From Rhinopomastus cyanomelas (taxonomy: Eukaryota; Chordata; Aves; Bucerotiformes; Rhinopomastidae): DNA of 64,000 nt. Below are positions 1-12,300 of the stretch, piece by piece; the stretch's first letter is position 1, and each line of letters starts with the position of its first letter. The stretch is taken from the NCBI GenBank assembly GCA_013400115.1, contig VXBP01009424.1, positions 214,269-278,268 of the forward strand, given 5' to 3'. Under the pieces are notes generated by a model. The model had not been told where the DNA came from and did not search any database. It worked only from the letters and a program-made list of their open reading frames with translations. A program made the translations under genes and the position numbers.

Positions 1-149
1 GAGGAGTCGCACCAGCGCACCAGGTTCTGGGGAAGAGCAACAGATGGGGGTCAGCACCCAGTGGGGCTACCCGCCATCACCCCCAGAAGCCAGTGCGGGC
101 CGGCAGGCGGGCACTGGGGCCAGTGGCCAACTGGCTGAGGCTCCCGTAC

Positions 150-351
150 CTGGCAGTTGAGACCGGTGTAGCCCTGGGGACAAGTGCACTTGTAGGTCCC
201 GTAGCTGTCCTGGCACGTGCCCCCGTTGAGGCAGGGCTTGGAGTCACACTCGTTGATGTCGTGCTCGCAGTAGCTGCCCGTGAAGCCGGCTGGGCAGAGG
301 CAGGTGAAGGTGTTGATGCCATCCACGCAGGTCCCACCGTTGAAGCAGGAG
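150..351 (-). CDS. NOTCH1: NOTCH1 exon 19 (EGF26 rest, EGF27)
   Basis: This is the 202-base exon closest to the left edge. It opens SSCFNGGTCVDGINTFTC after a codon split AG|C and ends GYTGLNCQ before a GTACGG donor. It holds most of EGF26 and all of EGF27 with six cysteines each. The next exon (EGF28) is outside the window. Confidence 0.96.
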
Positions 352-3300
352 CTGGGAACACAGACATCCCACCCCAGTGAGCTATACTGGTCCTGCTCCA
401 CACCAAACCCTCCCAGGGCAGCGCAGGGACCTCAGCCCCTCGCTCCAACAGCTGGGCTGTACCTCTCCGTGCAGTCAGGGGTGTTGTTCTCGCAGTGGAT
501 GCCGCTGAAGCCGGAGGGGCAGGTGCAGGTGTAGCTGTTGACGCAGTCGGTGCAGTTGGCGCCGTTCTTGCAGGGGTTGCTGGCGCACTCGTTGATGTCC
601 TCTTCGCACTTGGGCCCGCGGAAGCCAGCCAGGCACTCGCAGAAGAAGGCGCCGATGCCGTCGGAGCAGGAGCCACCGTTGTGGCAGGGATCTGGAGAGG
701 AGGGAGGTGCACGTGGGTCCATGCTGTGGGTTTGAAAACTAAGCACATCTGCGAGTTCAATTGGGGTGTCTTCTGCAAGGAGGGAGGTTGGGGTGCTGGA
801 GTTCCATGGCTTTAAAATGCCAAAGAGAAGTGAGTTTGGAACTTGAGGGACATGGTGGTTCTACAGAAGCAAGAACTCTTGGAAGTCTCTTTTCCCTGTT
901 TAGAGTTTGGATGTTAAGGTTTTGGCTCAGCTATGTAAGAGCATCGTGATGGATCCCTAGAATCATCCAGCTTGGAAAAGACCTTCAAGATCATCAAGTC
1001 CCACCACCTGCCCTGCAACCCCTAACCACTAACCCATCTCCTCAGACACACTGGCTGCCCCTTCGTTGAGCCCCTGCAGGGACAGTGCCTTCACCCCCTC
1101 CCTGGGAAGTCTTTCTGGGAAGAAGTTTTTCTCAGATCCAACCTGACCCTCCCCCGGCACAACCTGACCCCATTTCCTCTGCTCCCATTGCCAGTCCCTA
1201 GGAAGAAGAGGTCAACCCCCATCTCACTGCACCCTCCCTTCAGGTAGCTGTAGAGAGCAGTGAGGTCTCCCCTCAGCCTCCTCCTCTTCAGCCCCAGCTC
1301 CCTCAACCTCTCCCCATCAGCCCTGTTCTCCAGAGCCCCAACCAGTCCAGTTGCCCTTCTCTGCCCCGTCTCCAGCCCCTCTGTGCCCTTCCTGTTCTGC
1401 CCCCAGTACTCAAGGTGCAGCCTCACCAGGGCTGAGTGAATCCCTGCACGTCTGTGTGTGCTTTCCTGTGGGGTTTTTCCTGTGTGTGGGTTGAATTCAC
1501 TGTCCTGTTGCCTTTTTTCCCCCCAAATTGAGTAAGTTTAGGGCTTGGGGATTTTTGTTGGCAATTCCTAAGCGGTTTTTTTCCAAAACCCTCCTTGTAT
1601 GTTTAACCCATTGAGCTAAATTAATTGGTTTCGAAGATATTTGGGGTTTTTAAACCCCTAACAGACCAGCTGTGTTCCATCACAGAACATGAAGGATTGG
1701 AAGGGACCTCAAAAGATCATCCAGTCCAATCGACTCAGAGTCTGATGCCTGCACAGGAGCTGCCCCACAGATGGGTGGGATGGGACGGACCCCACGGACC
1801 AGGCAGAGGCTGGCCAGCCCCACTGTGGGACTGGGAATGAGGAGAGCTCACGGGACACACTTGTTCGGTGCCATCACATCCTTCTTCCCCCTCTCCAGCC
1901 TCCTTCCTGCCCTCTGGCCTTGAGCTGATGCAGCCCCACGTGCGGGGTTTGCAAAACAGCCCCAACCAGAGCAGCAGCAGCGCGGGGAGGAGGTTCCCAG
2001 CCCCAGGACCAGCTGAGAAGCCAGCAGCTCGTGGCCGGCGCGATGCCCAGCATAGCCCCTGCTCTTACTGGGCTTGCAGTCGTCGATGTCGGTGTCGCAG
2101 TTGCGGCCGCTGAAGCCGGTCCTGCAGGCGCAGCGGTAGCTGCCGTTGGTGTTCTGGCAGGTGGCCCCGTTGCGGCAGGGGCTCTTCACGCACTCGTTGA
2201 TGTCGATCTCACAGGTCTGACCTGCGGGGCAGAGTGGGACACGGACCAGGTGAGCTGGAGGTGCTGACGAAAGCCCCCCGAGATGATGAACCTTGGGCAC
2301 GAGGGGCTGCTGGAGCAAACCCACTACCCTCCCTTGCCCCTAACCCTAACAGGGACCACGCCCCTACCTTGCCAGCCAGGTGGGCAACTGCAGGAGAAGC
2401 TCTCGTAGTCTTCTGACTCCTGGCACTCACCACCGTTCTTGCAGGGGCCACCAGCACAGGGGGCCAAAACATCCTCACAAGTGGCTCCTGCACAGACACA
2501 AGCACCTGCTGACCCCTCTACAGAACAAGAAGCCACTCCCCCGAGACTCCTGTCCCCTACCCTGGGGCAGGCTTTCGGCTTCCCAAGTGCCCTGGAGCAG
2601 TTCAGCTGGGGTCACCTTCCCTATCCCATGTCGCCCGTGACCTTGGACACCCCGCACCCCAAATTCCCTCAGCCCTGCAATGAGGGGCTGCACCTTTCCT
2701 CTGGCAGGGAAGCGCTGCTCGGGGTGTCTCTCCCTCCCTCAACGCTCCCCCTTCGTCCCTCTCGGCCGCTTTTCCTGTTTACATCCAGCCGAGGGACACG
2801 TTCCCTCCGAACCCTTATCTTCCCTGTCAGCCAGTATCTCCCCTACTGGCCTTTTGCTATTTTCCAGAGCCTTCCCCATTCCCTGTCCCCCCTCCTCCTC
2901 CCTCCACCTCTCCGGGGGTTTCTATGGCCACTGCCAAGGGCAGGAAACAGCTCACGGCTTCCTGCAATTGTGCCGCGGCTGCCGCTCTGCGCGAGAGGAA
3001 GCCGGGGGCCAGCAAACAGGAATCGCCTCAGCAGAATCCCCTGGCCCCTCGGCCCCCGATCACTTTGGCTAGCAGCAGCACCACGGGGCCAGCGGCGGCT
3101 CCGACCCCGCAGGGCGCTGCGGTGCGAGGCCGGGGGGCTGCGCCGGCGGCTGCAGGCTGTGGGGCGACCTCTCCGGGAGGATGAGGAAGAGGAGGAGGAG
3201 GAGGAGAGAGGGAGCTCTGGCTGGCCACTTCCCAAAGCTCCTCCAGACTTCCTCGCGGTGCAGGGAAGCGGAGCCGTGGGTGGCCCCACGCGAGAGCACG

Positions 3301-6300
3301 GCCAGGGAAGCTCCTCAGCGCCTCCCCTCCGTGCTCGGGGGTCCAGGGGTGCTCCCCGCCAGCCCTCACCTGTGTAAGGCAGGAGGCAGTTGCAGGTGTA
3401 GCCGGCGACGTCGTCGATGCAGGTGCCCTGGTTGAGGCAGGGGTTGGAGGCACATTCGTTGATGTTGGTCTGGCAGTTGGGTCCTGCCGAGGGAAAACCA
3501 GACAGACGTGGCTGTGATGGGGATGTACTGGTGGAGCAGGGCGAGGCGACACTGGGAACAGTGGTGACAGCCCACCCACCGCCCTGGGAGAGCCCCCTGC
3601 TCTCAGCTCCAGCCATGGCCACCTAAGCTCTGCTGAAGGAACCCACGTGGCTCTGTGGCCGCGTCTCCCAGCCAGACCAAGGGTCTCCAACATCCCCACA
3701 CCCAGCCCGTCTGGGCTCCCACCCCACAGCTCCCAGCCACGTCCCAGCGCGGTGGTCCAGCTCTCACCGCTGAAGCCCTCCCGGCAAGTGCAGATGTAGC
3801 CGCTGGTCATGTCTTTGCAGGTGCCCCCGTTCATGCAGGGGTTGGACTCGCACTCGTTGTTGTTGATGTCGCAGTTGGTGCCGCTCCAGCCGGGGTCGCA
3901 GTCGCACCGGTAGCTGTGGGGAAGAATCGGGGCAGAAAGCTCAGTGGTGTCTCATGACAGGACAAGGGGCAGCGGGTGTGAGGAGGTTCCACATCAATAT
4001 GAGAAGGACCTTCCCCGTGAGGGTGACAGAGCCCTGGAAGGGGCTGCCCAGGGGGGCTGTGGAGTCTCCTTCTCTGGAGACATTTCAAACCCCCCTGGCC
4101 ATGTGTCCTGTGTGATTGGATCTAGGGGATCCTGCTGTAGCAGAGGGATGGGACTGGATGACCTTTTGAGGTCCCTTCCAATCCCTAATGACTGGATCTA
4201 GGGGATCCTGCTGTGTTGGGGGGATTGGACTGGCTGATCTCTGGAGGTCCCTTCCAATCCCTAATGTTCTGTGGATCTGGTCCGACCTGGTCCTGCTGGC
4301 TGCACCAGCCACCACGAACCCATCAAACCCCAGCTCCTCTGCAGAGAAGAAGCCCCTGGCTCCAGCACAGAGTGTGGACAAGCTCTGCATCTGGGGGTGG
4401 CTGCCTGCCCTGCCTCTAACCCCACATTTCTGGGGTGCCCCTTTGTCCCCAGCAGCCCCCTAGCAGCCCCCATAGCCTGCAGCCTACCCGTTGAGCCCGT
4501 CGTGGCATTTCCCGTGGATGCAGGGGTTGCTGTTGCACTCATTCACTTCAGACAGGCACTTGGGGTCGTGGAAGCCCTCGGGGCAGAGGCAGGTGAAGCC
4601 GTTGATGCCATCCTTGCAGGTTCCCCCGTTGTGGCAGGGGTTGCTGGAGCACTCATCGATGTTGATGTTGCACATGCGACCTGGGGAAGGGGAAGAAGAG
4701 CCCAAAAAACGTCACCCCGTGGGATGCCCAGCCCAGCACGGGGGGGACCAGCCATCTCCTGGGGGCCTCCACTGGGCAGATGCCCATGCTCCAGCGACCC
4801 AGGCATCACAGAACCATTCAGGTTGGAAAAGACCCCCGGGATCATCCAGTCCAACCATCAACCCCACTCTACAAGGTCACCCCTAAACCAGATCCCCCAA
4901 CACCACATCTAAGTGACTTTTAAACTCATCCAGGGATGGGGGACTCAGCCACCACCCTGGGCAGCCCATTCTGGTGCCTGACCACTCTCTCCAGAAAGAA
5001 TTTCTTCCTCATGTCCAGCCTAACCCTCCCCTGCTGAAGCTTGAAGCTCTTCCCTCAGGTTCTGTGGCTAATGACCTGTGGGAAGAGCCCAGCACCAACA
5101 TCTCCAAAGTGTCCTTTCAGACAGCTGTAGAGAATGATGAGGTCTCCTCTCAGCCTCCTCTTCCTCAGCCCCAACTGTCTCCATCTCTCCTCATCAGATG
5201 GATTCTCCAGACTCTTTCCCCAGCTCTGTTGCCCTCCTCTGCCCTCGCTCCAGCCCCTCGATGTCTCCCTTGTGACCAGAACCGGACCCAGTCCTCAAGG
5301 TGCAGCCTCCCCAGCGCTGAGTCCAGGGGGACTATCCTCTCCCTACTCCTGCTGGACCCACTACTGCTGATACAAGCCAAGATACTACTGGCCTTCTTGG
5401 CCACCTGGGCATCCTGATGGCTCAGATTCAGCTGCTTATCAATGAGAACCCCCAGGTCCCTCTGTGCCCGACTGCTCCCCAGACTGCAGCTGCAGGGGGT
5501 GGCTGTGACCAGCGTGCAGGGGACCCCACAGTTGCACCCAACTACCCTCAGCCCATCGACGCCGTGTGCCCAGGACCCTGCACCCAGCCCCCAGCAGCTC
5601 AGGGGTCCGGGCACCCCTGTGCCAGCCGTGCCCCACGGGGTGGGGGGTGACTCCACACCCTCCCGCCTTCCTCAGCCACAACCTCCGGCTCGTCAGGTGC
5701 GGGATGGGGCACGAAGGGAGCTGGTTTCAGCCTGAAACCCAACCTGCCGCGGCCGACAAAGCCGGGCTTCACGGCAGCTCCCGGCGGGGCGGGAGGGCAG
5801 CTCCCATCAAAGCCCAGCGGCCATCAAACAAACCAGTCGGACGAGGCGGCAACCCGATAGCCATGGGAGTGGGTGCCGCGGGCGTCGCATTCGCTGCGCC
5901 AGGCACCCCTTTGCTTTCAGGGTCACCTCCCTGCGCAGCGCTGGAGTGGGACGGCAGCACCTCCCCTCACCCTGGCCGTGTGTGTGTTGGGGTGGGGTAC
6001 TCCTGCACGGATGTGGGTGCCAGGCACATCCCAGGGCACCACGGTGTGGGGCAGGATGCAGAGGAGGTGCACGGGGGGCTGTGGTGGCCGCCGTGCTCAG
6101 CTCTTACCCCTGTACCCCAGTCTCGCCCCTGTGTCCCGTTCTCCCCATGCACCCCAATCCCATGCAGCCCAGCTCTTACTCCTGTACCCCACTCTCACCT
6201 GTGTACCCCGGCTCGCAGGTGCACTCGTAGCCATTGATCTTGTCGATGCATTTGCCATAGTCGCAGGGGTTGCTGGCACAGTCATCCAGGTTGATCTCGC

Positions 6301-9300
6301 AGTTGGGTCCTGGGGAGGAGAGAGGTGCCATTAGGGAGTCCCCAGTGCTGCTTGGGGCTCCCCCTGCCACTGCTATGGGGTCCCCAGTGCTGTTATGGAG
6401 TCCCCAGTGCCATTAGAGGTTCTCCCAGTGCTACTTGAGGGTGCCCAGTGCTGTCAGGGGCACTGCTAGGGGGTCCCCAGTGGCATTATGGAGTCCACAG
6501 TGCTGTTATGGGGTGCCATTAGGGGTTCCCCAGTGTCAATATGAGGTCCTCAGGGCTGTTATGGGGTTGTCAGTGCCATCAGGGATCCCCTGTGCAGTTA
6601 CGGGGTGCCACTAGGCATCCCCAGTGCTGCTATGGGGTGACGCTAGGGATCCCCTGTATTGTTGTGGGGTGTTGTCATGGGGTCCCCAGTGCCATCAGGG
6701 ATCCCCCATGCTGCTATGGGGTGTCGTCAGGGGGTCTCCAGTGCTGTTAGGGATCCCCATGGTGTTATGGGGTATCATTAGGGGGTCCCCAGTGCTGCTA
6801 GGGATCCCCCATGCTGCTATGGGGGTGCCATGAGGGATCCCCCCAGCGCTGTTACGGGTTCCCCAGCCCCGCTGACGGGGCAGAACAAACCCCGCTGGCA
6901 CCACGCACGGCCGCAGCCCCACAACAAAGCACCTCTGCCACCAGCAGCTCCCCAGCTCAGGGGGCTCCCTCACCAGGGGCGCCCCGGGCTGGTCCTGGCA
7001 CCGGGGCGGCTGCTGCCAGTGGCCCAGGGCCGACCCTCGCAGGGGTAGCGATGGGAGCAGGGTGCCGTGCCGTGCGCCCCAAGGAGGGCTCCATCCTGCT
7101 CACCCGTGGTCCCTTTGAGGCAGAGGCAGTTGTAGGCATTGTCCCTGTCCTGGCAGGTGCCCCCGTTCTTGCAGGGCTGGCTCTGGCACTCGTTGATGTT
7201 GATGTCGCAGCGGTGGCCGGTGTAGCCGGGCTGGCACAGGCAGGTGAAGGCGGCGATGCTGTCCTTGCAGGTGCCGTAGTGGCAGGGGTCAGGGTTGCAC
7301 TCGTCGATGTCGATCTCGCAGTGAGCGCCCGAGAAACCTGCCGGCAGCGGGAGGGGTACGGGGTTAGGATGGGGGACAAGGGGTCAGGACAGGGGATACA
7401 GGATGAGGATAGGGGATACGGGATGAGGATGGGGGATACGGGGTCAGGATGGGAGGTACAGGGTGAGTATGTGGGATACAGGGTCAGGATGGGGTTACAG
7501 GATGAGTATAGGGGATATGGGGTCAGGATGGGGGACACGGGATCAGGATGGGAGACAAGGGATCAAGATGGGGGACAAGGGATGAAGATTGGGGATATGG
7601 GATCAGGATGCAGGTATGGGGTTAAGACAGGGGATGCAGGGTCAGTACGAGGGTACAGGGTCAGGATGGGGAATATGCAGTCAGGATGGGGGATACAGGG
7701 TCAGGATGAGGGATATGGGGTCAGGATGGGGGATACGGGATGAGGATGAGGGATACAGGGTCCGGATGGGGAACATGNNNNNNNNNNNNNNNNNNNNNNN
7801 NNNNNNNNNNNNNNNNNNNNNNNNNNNNNNNNNNNNNNNNNNNNNNNNNNNNNNNNNNNNNNNNNNNNNNNNNNNNNNNNNNNNNNNNNNNNNNNNNNNN
7901 NNNNNNNNNNNNNNNNNNNNNNNNNCCACAAGTCCCGGCAGCTCCAGCAGTGGGGTGCAGGCAGGGGAACCCCCCGGCCTTTGTCACGGGGCGCACAATG
8001 ACCCACATTCCAGCCGCCCGCAGCGCGTGGGGCGGGGTACAGGGGCGGGGAGCCATCCGCAGGCACCCCCCGAATAATAGCCTCCCCCTCCCCAGCAGAT
8101 CCTATTCTCCAGGCCAGCTCCCTCCCCGCCGGGTTTTGGGGGTGGAGAGCGGAGGACAAAGTGGAGCTTTGAGCGGAGCCCGCCGAGCCCACATAGCGGC
8201 TTTTCATCGGGGCTTGGCATTAGCCAGACACTAATTAGAGGCCATTCAGCTGGAAGATTTCTGGCGGGAGCTGCTCCACAAAAGGGCCACTGTCTGCCGC
8301 CGGGGCTGGAGGCATCGCCAAGCCCCAGCCGCTCCTTGGGTTTCGCTCGACGAGCCCCCTGCAGCCCCGCACCTTGCGGCCCCATAGAGGCAGCTTTATT
8401 CCCCCCTTCCTGCCCGTCCCCCCACCCTGTGCTGTGGGGACACCCCGCAACGAGGGTCGGGGTCGCTGCGAGCCCGGAGGGGGTCCACCTGAGCCCGGCA
8501 ACACCTGGGAAAGGGATGGCCCGCCCCACGGGGGTCACCTTACAGTTGGAAGAGACCTTCAAGATCATCCAGTCCAACCATCCACCTGACAACCCCGTTC
8601 CTCAAACACCCCGGCTGCCCAGCGGTTGAACCCCTCCAGGGACACCGCTGCCTCCACCCCGTCCCTGGGCAGCCCGTTCCAAGGGCTCCCCACTCCTTCT
8701 GGGAAGTTCTCCCTCAGCTCTGAGCTGACCCTCCTGCAGCACATCCTGACCCCATCAAGCGGGTCTGACCCGCTGCCGCGGGGCTCGGGGAGACCCTCCG
8801 CCCTGGCAGGTGCTTGGTGATGTGGTCTTATGGCACAAGCGGGATGGGGACATCCCCCAGAGCCAAGGGGGACCCCTCACCTTCGGTGCACTCGCAGCTG
8901 TAGGTGTTGGGGCCGTCGATGCACTTGGCCCCGTTCTTGCAGGGGGTGCTGGCGCACTCATCGATGTCGAACTGGCACAGGTGCCCGTTGAAGCCTGGAA
9001 TCGGAGGGACCAGCCGTGTCCCTAACACTCCCTGCCAGCCTCCTCCCTCCCTCCCTCCCTCCATCCCCATGTCCGGGGCCGGGGGGCCGCCGGGTTTCCA
9101 TGGGGATGGCTGCTGGGGGCCCTGAATGTGGGGCTGCCACTGGCCATTGAGAGCATCTTATTTACATCTCTAGAGGAGCGAAGCCTCTGAACTTCAAAAC
9201 CCCCTTTCACAGCTCAACCGTCTCCCCATTCTCCGCTCCACCCCGTGACTTTGACACCGCATTCAAAGCCGGCGGCGCGGGCTCGCCCCAGCTCCCACCG

Positions 9301-12300
9301 CCGCCGCCTCTCCTCCCCTGCAGCCCCCAGCCCTCCTCTTCCCAAAGAGGGGCCTTTTCAAGTGCAAAGCTGCGGGGTTTAATCCTCCTTCCCCTCTCCC
9401 ATGGGCTGGACCCGTTGCCGCAGCCCAAACGGGGGAACCTCCCACCCAAGGCGCCCAAGAGGGGCTTCGGAGAATCACTGAGGTTGGATGAGACCTCTGA
9501 GCTCAGCCAGTCCAACCATCACCCCAACCCCACCCTGTCCCCCAGGGCCACAGTTTTCTGAACCCCTCCTGGGATGGAGACTCCAACCCCTGATGACCCC
9601 TTAAATCAAGAAGCTGCTCCTGATGTCCAACCTAACCCTCCCCGGGCACCACTTGAGGCCAGTTCCTCTTGTCCTTGGGAGAAGAGACTAACCCCAACCT
9701 CTCTCCTCTCAGGCAGCTGTAGGTCTCCCCTCAACCTCCTCAGCTCCTCCAGTTCCCCCTTCCCATTCCGAAGGGCTCTGAAGCTGAAGGACGGCGGGAT
9801 GCGCCGCCGCTCTGGTCCCATCATGCTGGGATTGGGCCGGGGGCCACGTACCGGTGGGGCACTCGCAGTGGAACTCGTTGATCTTGTCGAGGCAGTTGCC
9901 GTTGTGCAGACAGGGGCTGCTGGCACACTCGTCCGTGTTGATCTCGCAGTAGACCCCCTCGTACCCTGCGGAGAGACACCCGGGGCACTGTCAGCGCTGT
10001 GACATGGGGCACTGGGCAGGTCACTCCGGAGCACATTTGGTGCCCCCACCAAGTCTTTCCAACAGCAGCTCAGTGGATGGTGGTTGCCCACCCTGGATCT
10101 CCTCACCCTTGGCTTGAGCCAGGCCACCAGGGCCTGCAAGAGCAGGGTTGATGGTGCCCAACTCCCACCACTGCAGGAGACCGCACCACGATCTCCACCG
10201 AGCTCTTCCCTCATCCAGCCCAACACTGAGATGAAGCTCGGGAGCACCCAGCCCAGCACCCAGAGCCGGCCCCGGGCAGGGGTCATGCAGCCACCCACCG
10301 GGCATGCAGATGCACTGGAACTCCCCAATCTGGTCCAGGCAGGTGGCATCGTTCTGGCAGGGGTTGGAGAGACACTCGTTGACGTCGATCTCGCAGCGGG
10401 GTCCCGAGTAGCCCTGCAGGCACTGGCACTGGAAGGAGCCCTGGGTGTTGATGCACTTCCCCGCGTGCTCACAGGGGTTGGCTCCTGCAACACACAGACG
10501 CTCATAGTCACCCACTGCTCTGCAGGGACAGGCTGGGAGAGTTGGGGCTGCTCAGCCTGGGGAGGAGAAGGCTCCAGGGGCACCTTCTAGCAGCCTTCTA
10601 GAAACCTTTCAGGGGCTGTCAGAGGGCTGGGGAAGGCTGTTCACAAGGGCAGAGAACGGTAGGATGAGGGGGTCATGAATTGAAGCTGGAGAAGGGCAGA
10701 TTGAGGTTGGACAGGAGGAAAGTGTTGTTGAGTCTGAGGGTGGCAGATCCGTGGAACAGGCTGCCCAGAGAGGGGTTGGAGGCCCCATCCCTGGAGCCAT
10801 TCAGGGTCAGGCTGGCTGGGGCTCTGGGCAACTTGGTCTGCTGAGTGCTTGCCCTGCTTGGTGTAGGGGGGTTGCACTGGCTGCCCTTTGGAGGTCCCTT
10901 TCAACCCTGTGACTCCACAATCTGGTTCCAACCCGCCCTGCCACGGGCAGTGACACTCTACAGCAGCCCAGGCTGCCCCAGAACCCCAAGAAGCCCTTCC
11001 CCATCCCCGGCGCTCACCCAGCGAGCACTCGTCCACGTCCTGGTTGCAGGCTGGCCCCATGTACCCCGAGGGGCACGTGCAGATGGCTTTGCCGTTGACG
11101 GGGTTGGTGTCGCAGTTGGAGCCCTCGTTGCAGGGGTTGCTGATGCAGGCGTCGTCGAGGTGGCACAGCAGACCTGGGCGGCGACAAGGCTGGTGAGCGT
11201 GGGGCACCCAGGGGGAGCAGGGGTCACTCAGCCGGGGCAGAGCCCCTCACCTGTGCGGCCGTGGGGACACTCGCAGTAGAAGGAGGCGACGCGGTCGTGG
11301 CAGGTGGCCCCGTGGAAGCAGGCGGCCATGGCGCAGTCGTCGATGTTCTCGCTGCAGTCCTCGCCCGTCCAGCCGTTGACGCAGACGCAGTTGTAGCTGC
11401 CGTGGTTGTTGTGGCAGGTGCCCCCGTTCTGGCAGGCGTTGGGCATCAGCTGGCACTCGTCCACGTCCTCGGTGCAGTACTGACCTGCCGGAGGGGGGAA
11501 CAGGTCACGCCGCTCTCACAGGAGGCAGAATGGCTCTCCCCAGCACGTGGCATCCCCCAGGGGAGCCATCCATCCCCCCAGCCCAGCCCGGTGCCACCCC
11601 TCGGCGGTACCTGTCCACTCAGGTGGGCACTGGCAGTTGTAGGTGTTGACCCCATCCACGCACGTGCCCCCATTCTTGCAGTTGTTGCCTGGGCAGTCAT
11701 TGATGTTCTCCTCACAGTTCTGGCCAGTGAAGCCTGCGTGGAGAAGACATCTGCTGTGACTCCAGCCTCCTAACAGGCTGTCCCACTGCCTCAGCCCCCT
11801 GCCACTGCCTCAGCCCCCTGCCACCACCCCAGCCCCCTGGCACCCAGCACCGACGGCAGGGTGCTGAGCACACAGCAGGCACCCTGTGCACCCAACAGCC
11901 CGCTTCCATCTCCATCCCCACCCCACTTCTGCCAGGGCCTGGCTCTGCCACGCAGCTTTCCCAGCCCAGGCACCATCGCCAGAGCCCGGCAAGTGTCGGC
12001 AGTTCTGTCGGCGCAGGGCAGATGGGGCATCCCCGTTGTGGGGCTCCCCTGCCAAACCACCCTCCTCCCACCCCGAGCAGTGGAGAATCCGGCTCCACAG
12101 CAAGCTGGGATGAACTGGGGCTGCTCCCACGGAGGCTTGTGGCACCGACCGGGTGCTGAATCACCAGCTCTTTAATTTCACATGTAAAGAGGCTGAGCAG
12201 CGGGTCCCAGGCAGGGTCAGCCACCACCTCACGCAGCCCTGGTGTGGTGGGGTGAGCCCAGCTGCTCGGGGTTGGTAGCCCCTTTGCCCAGCACGCGTGG

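Larger units (their letters stand above)
692..2068. other. NOTCH1 intron 17
   Basis: Intron of 1,377 bases. It contains a CR1 fragment (about 951-1440) and a short CR1 tail (about 1677-1740), with AT-richer unique sequence between. No exon or other feature is visible in the remainder. Confidence 0.85.

Noticed and set aside
77..778. Alternative-frame open frames over NOTCH1 exons (alanine/serine/threonine-rich)
   Set aside because: Shadows of the cysteine-rich EGF frame in GC-rich exons. The EGF frame has consistent splice phases and family identity.
5165..5656. Minus-strand frame with reverse-transcriptase-like C-terminus
   Set aside because: Recognised as the degraded end of CR1 ORF2, not a host gene. 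Listed under the CR1 fragment.
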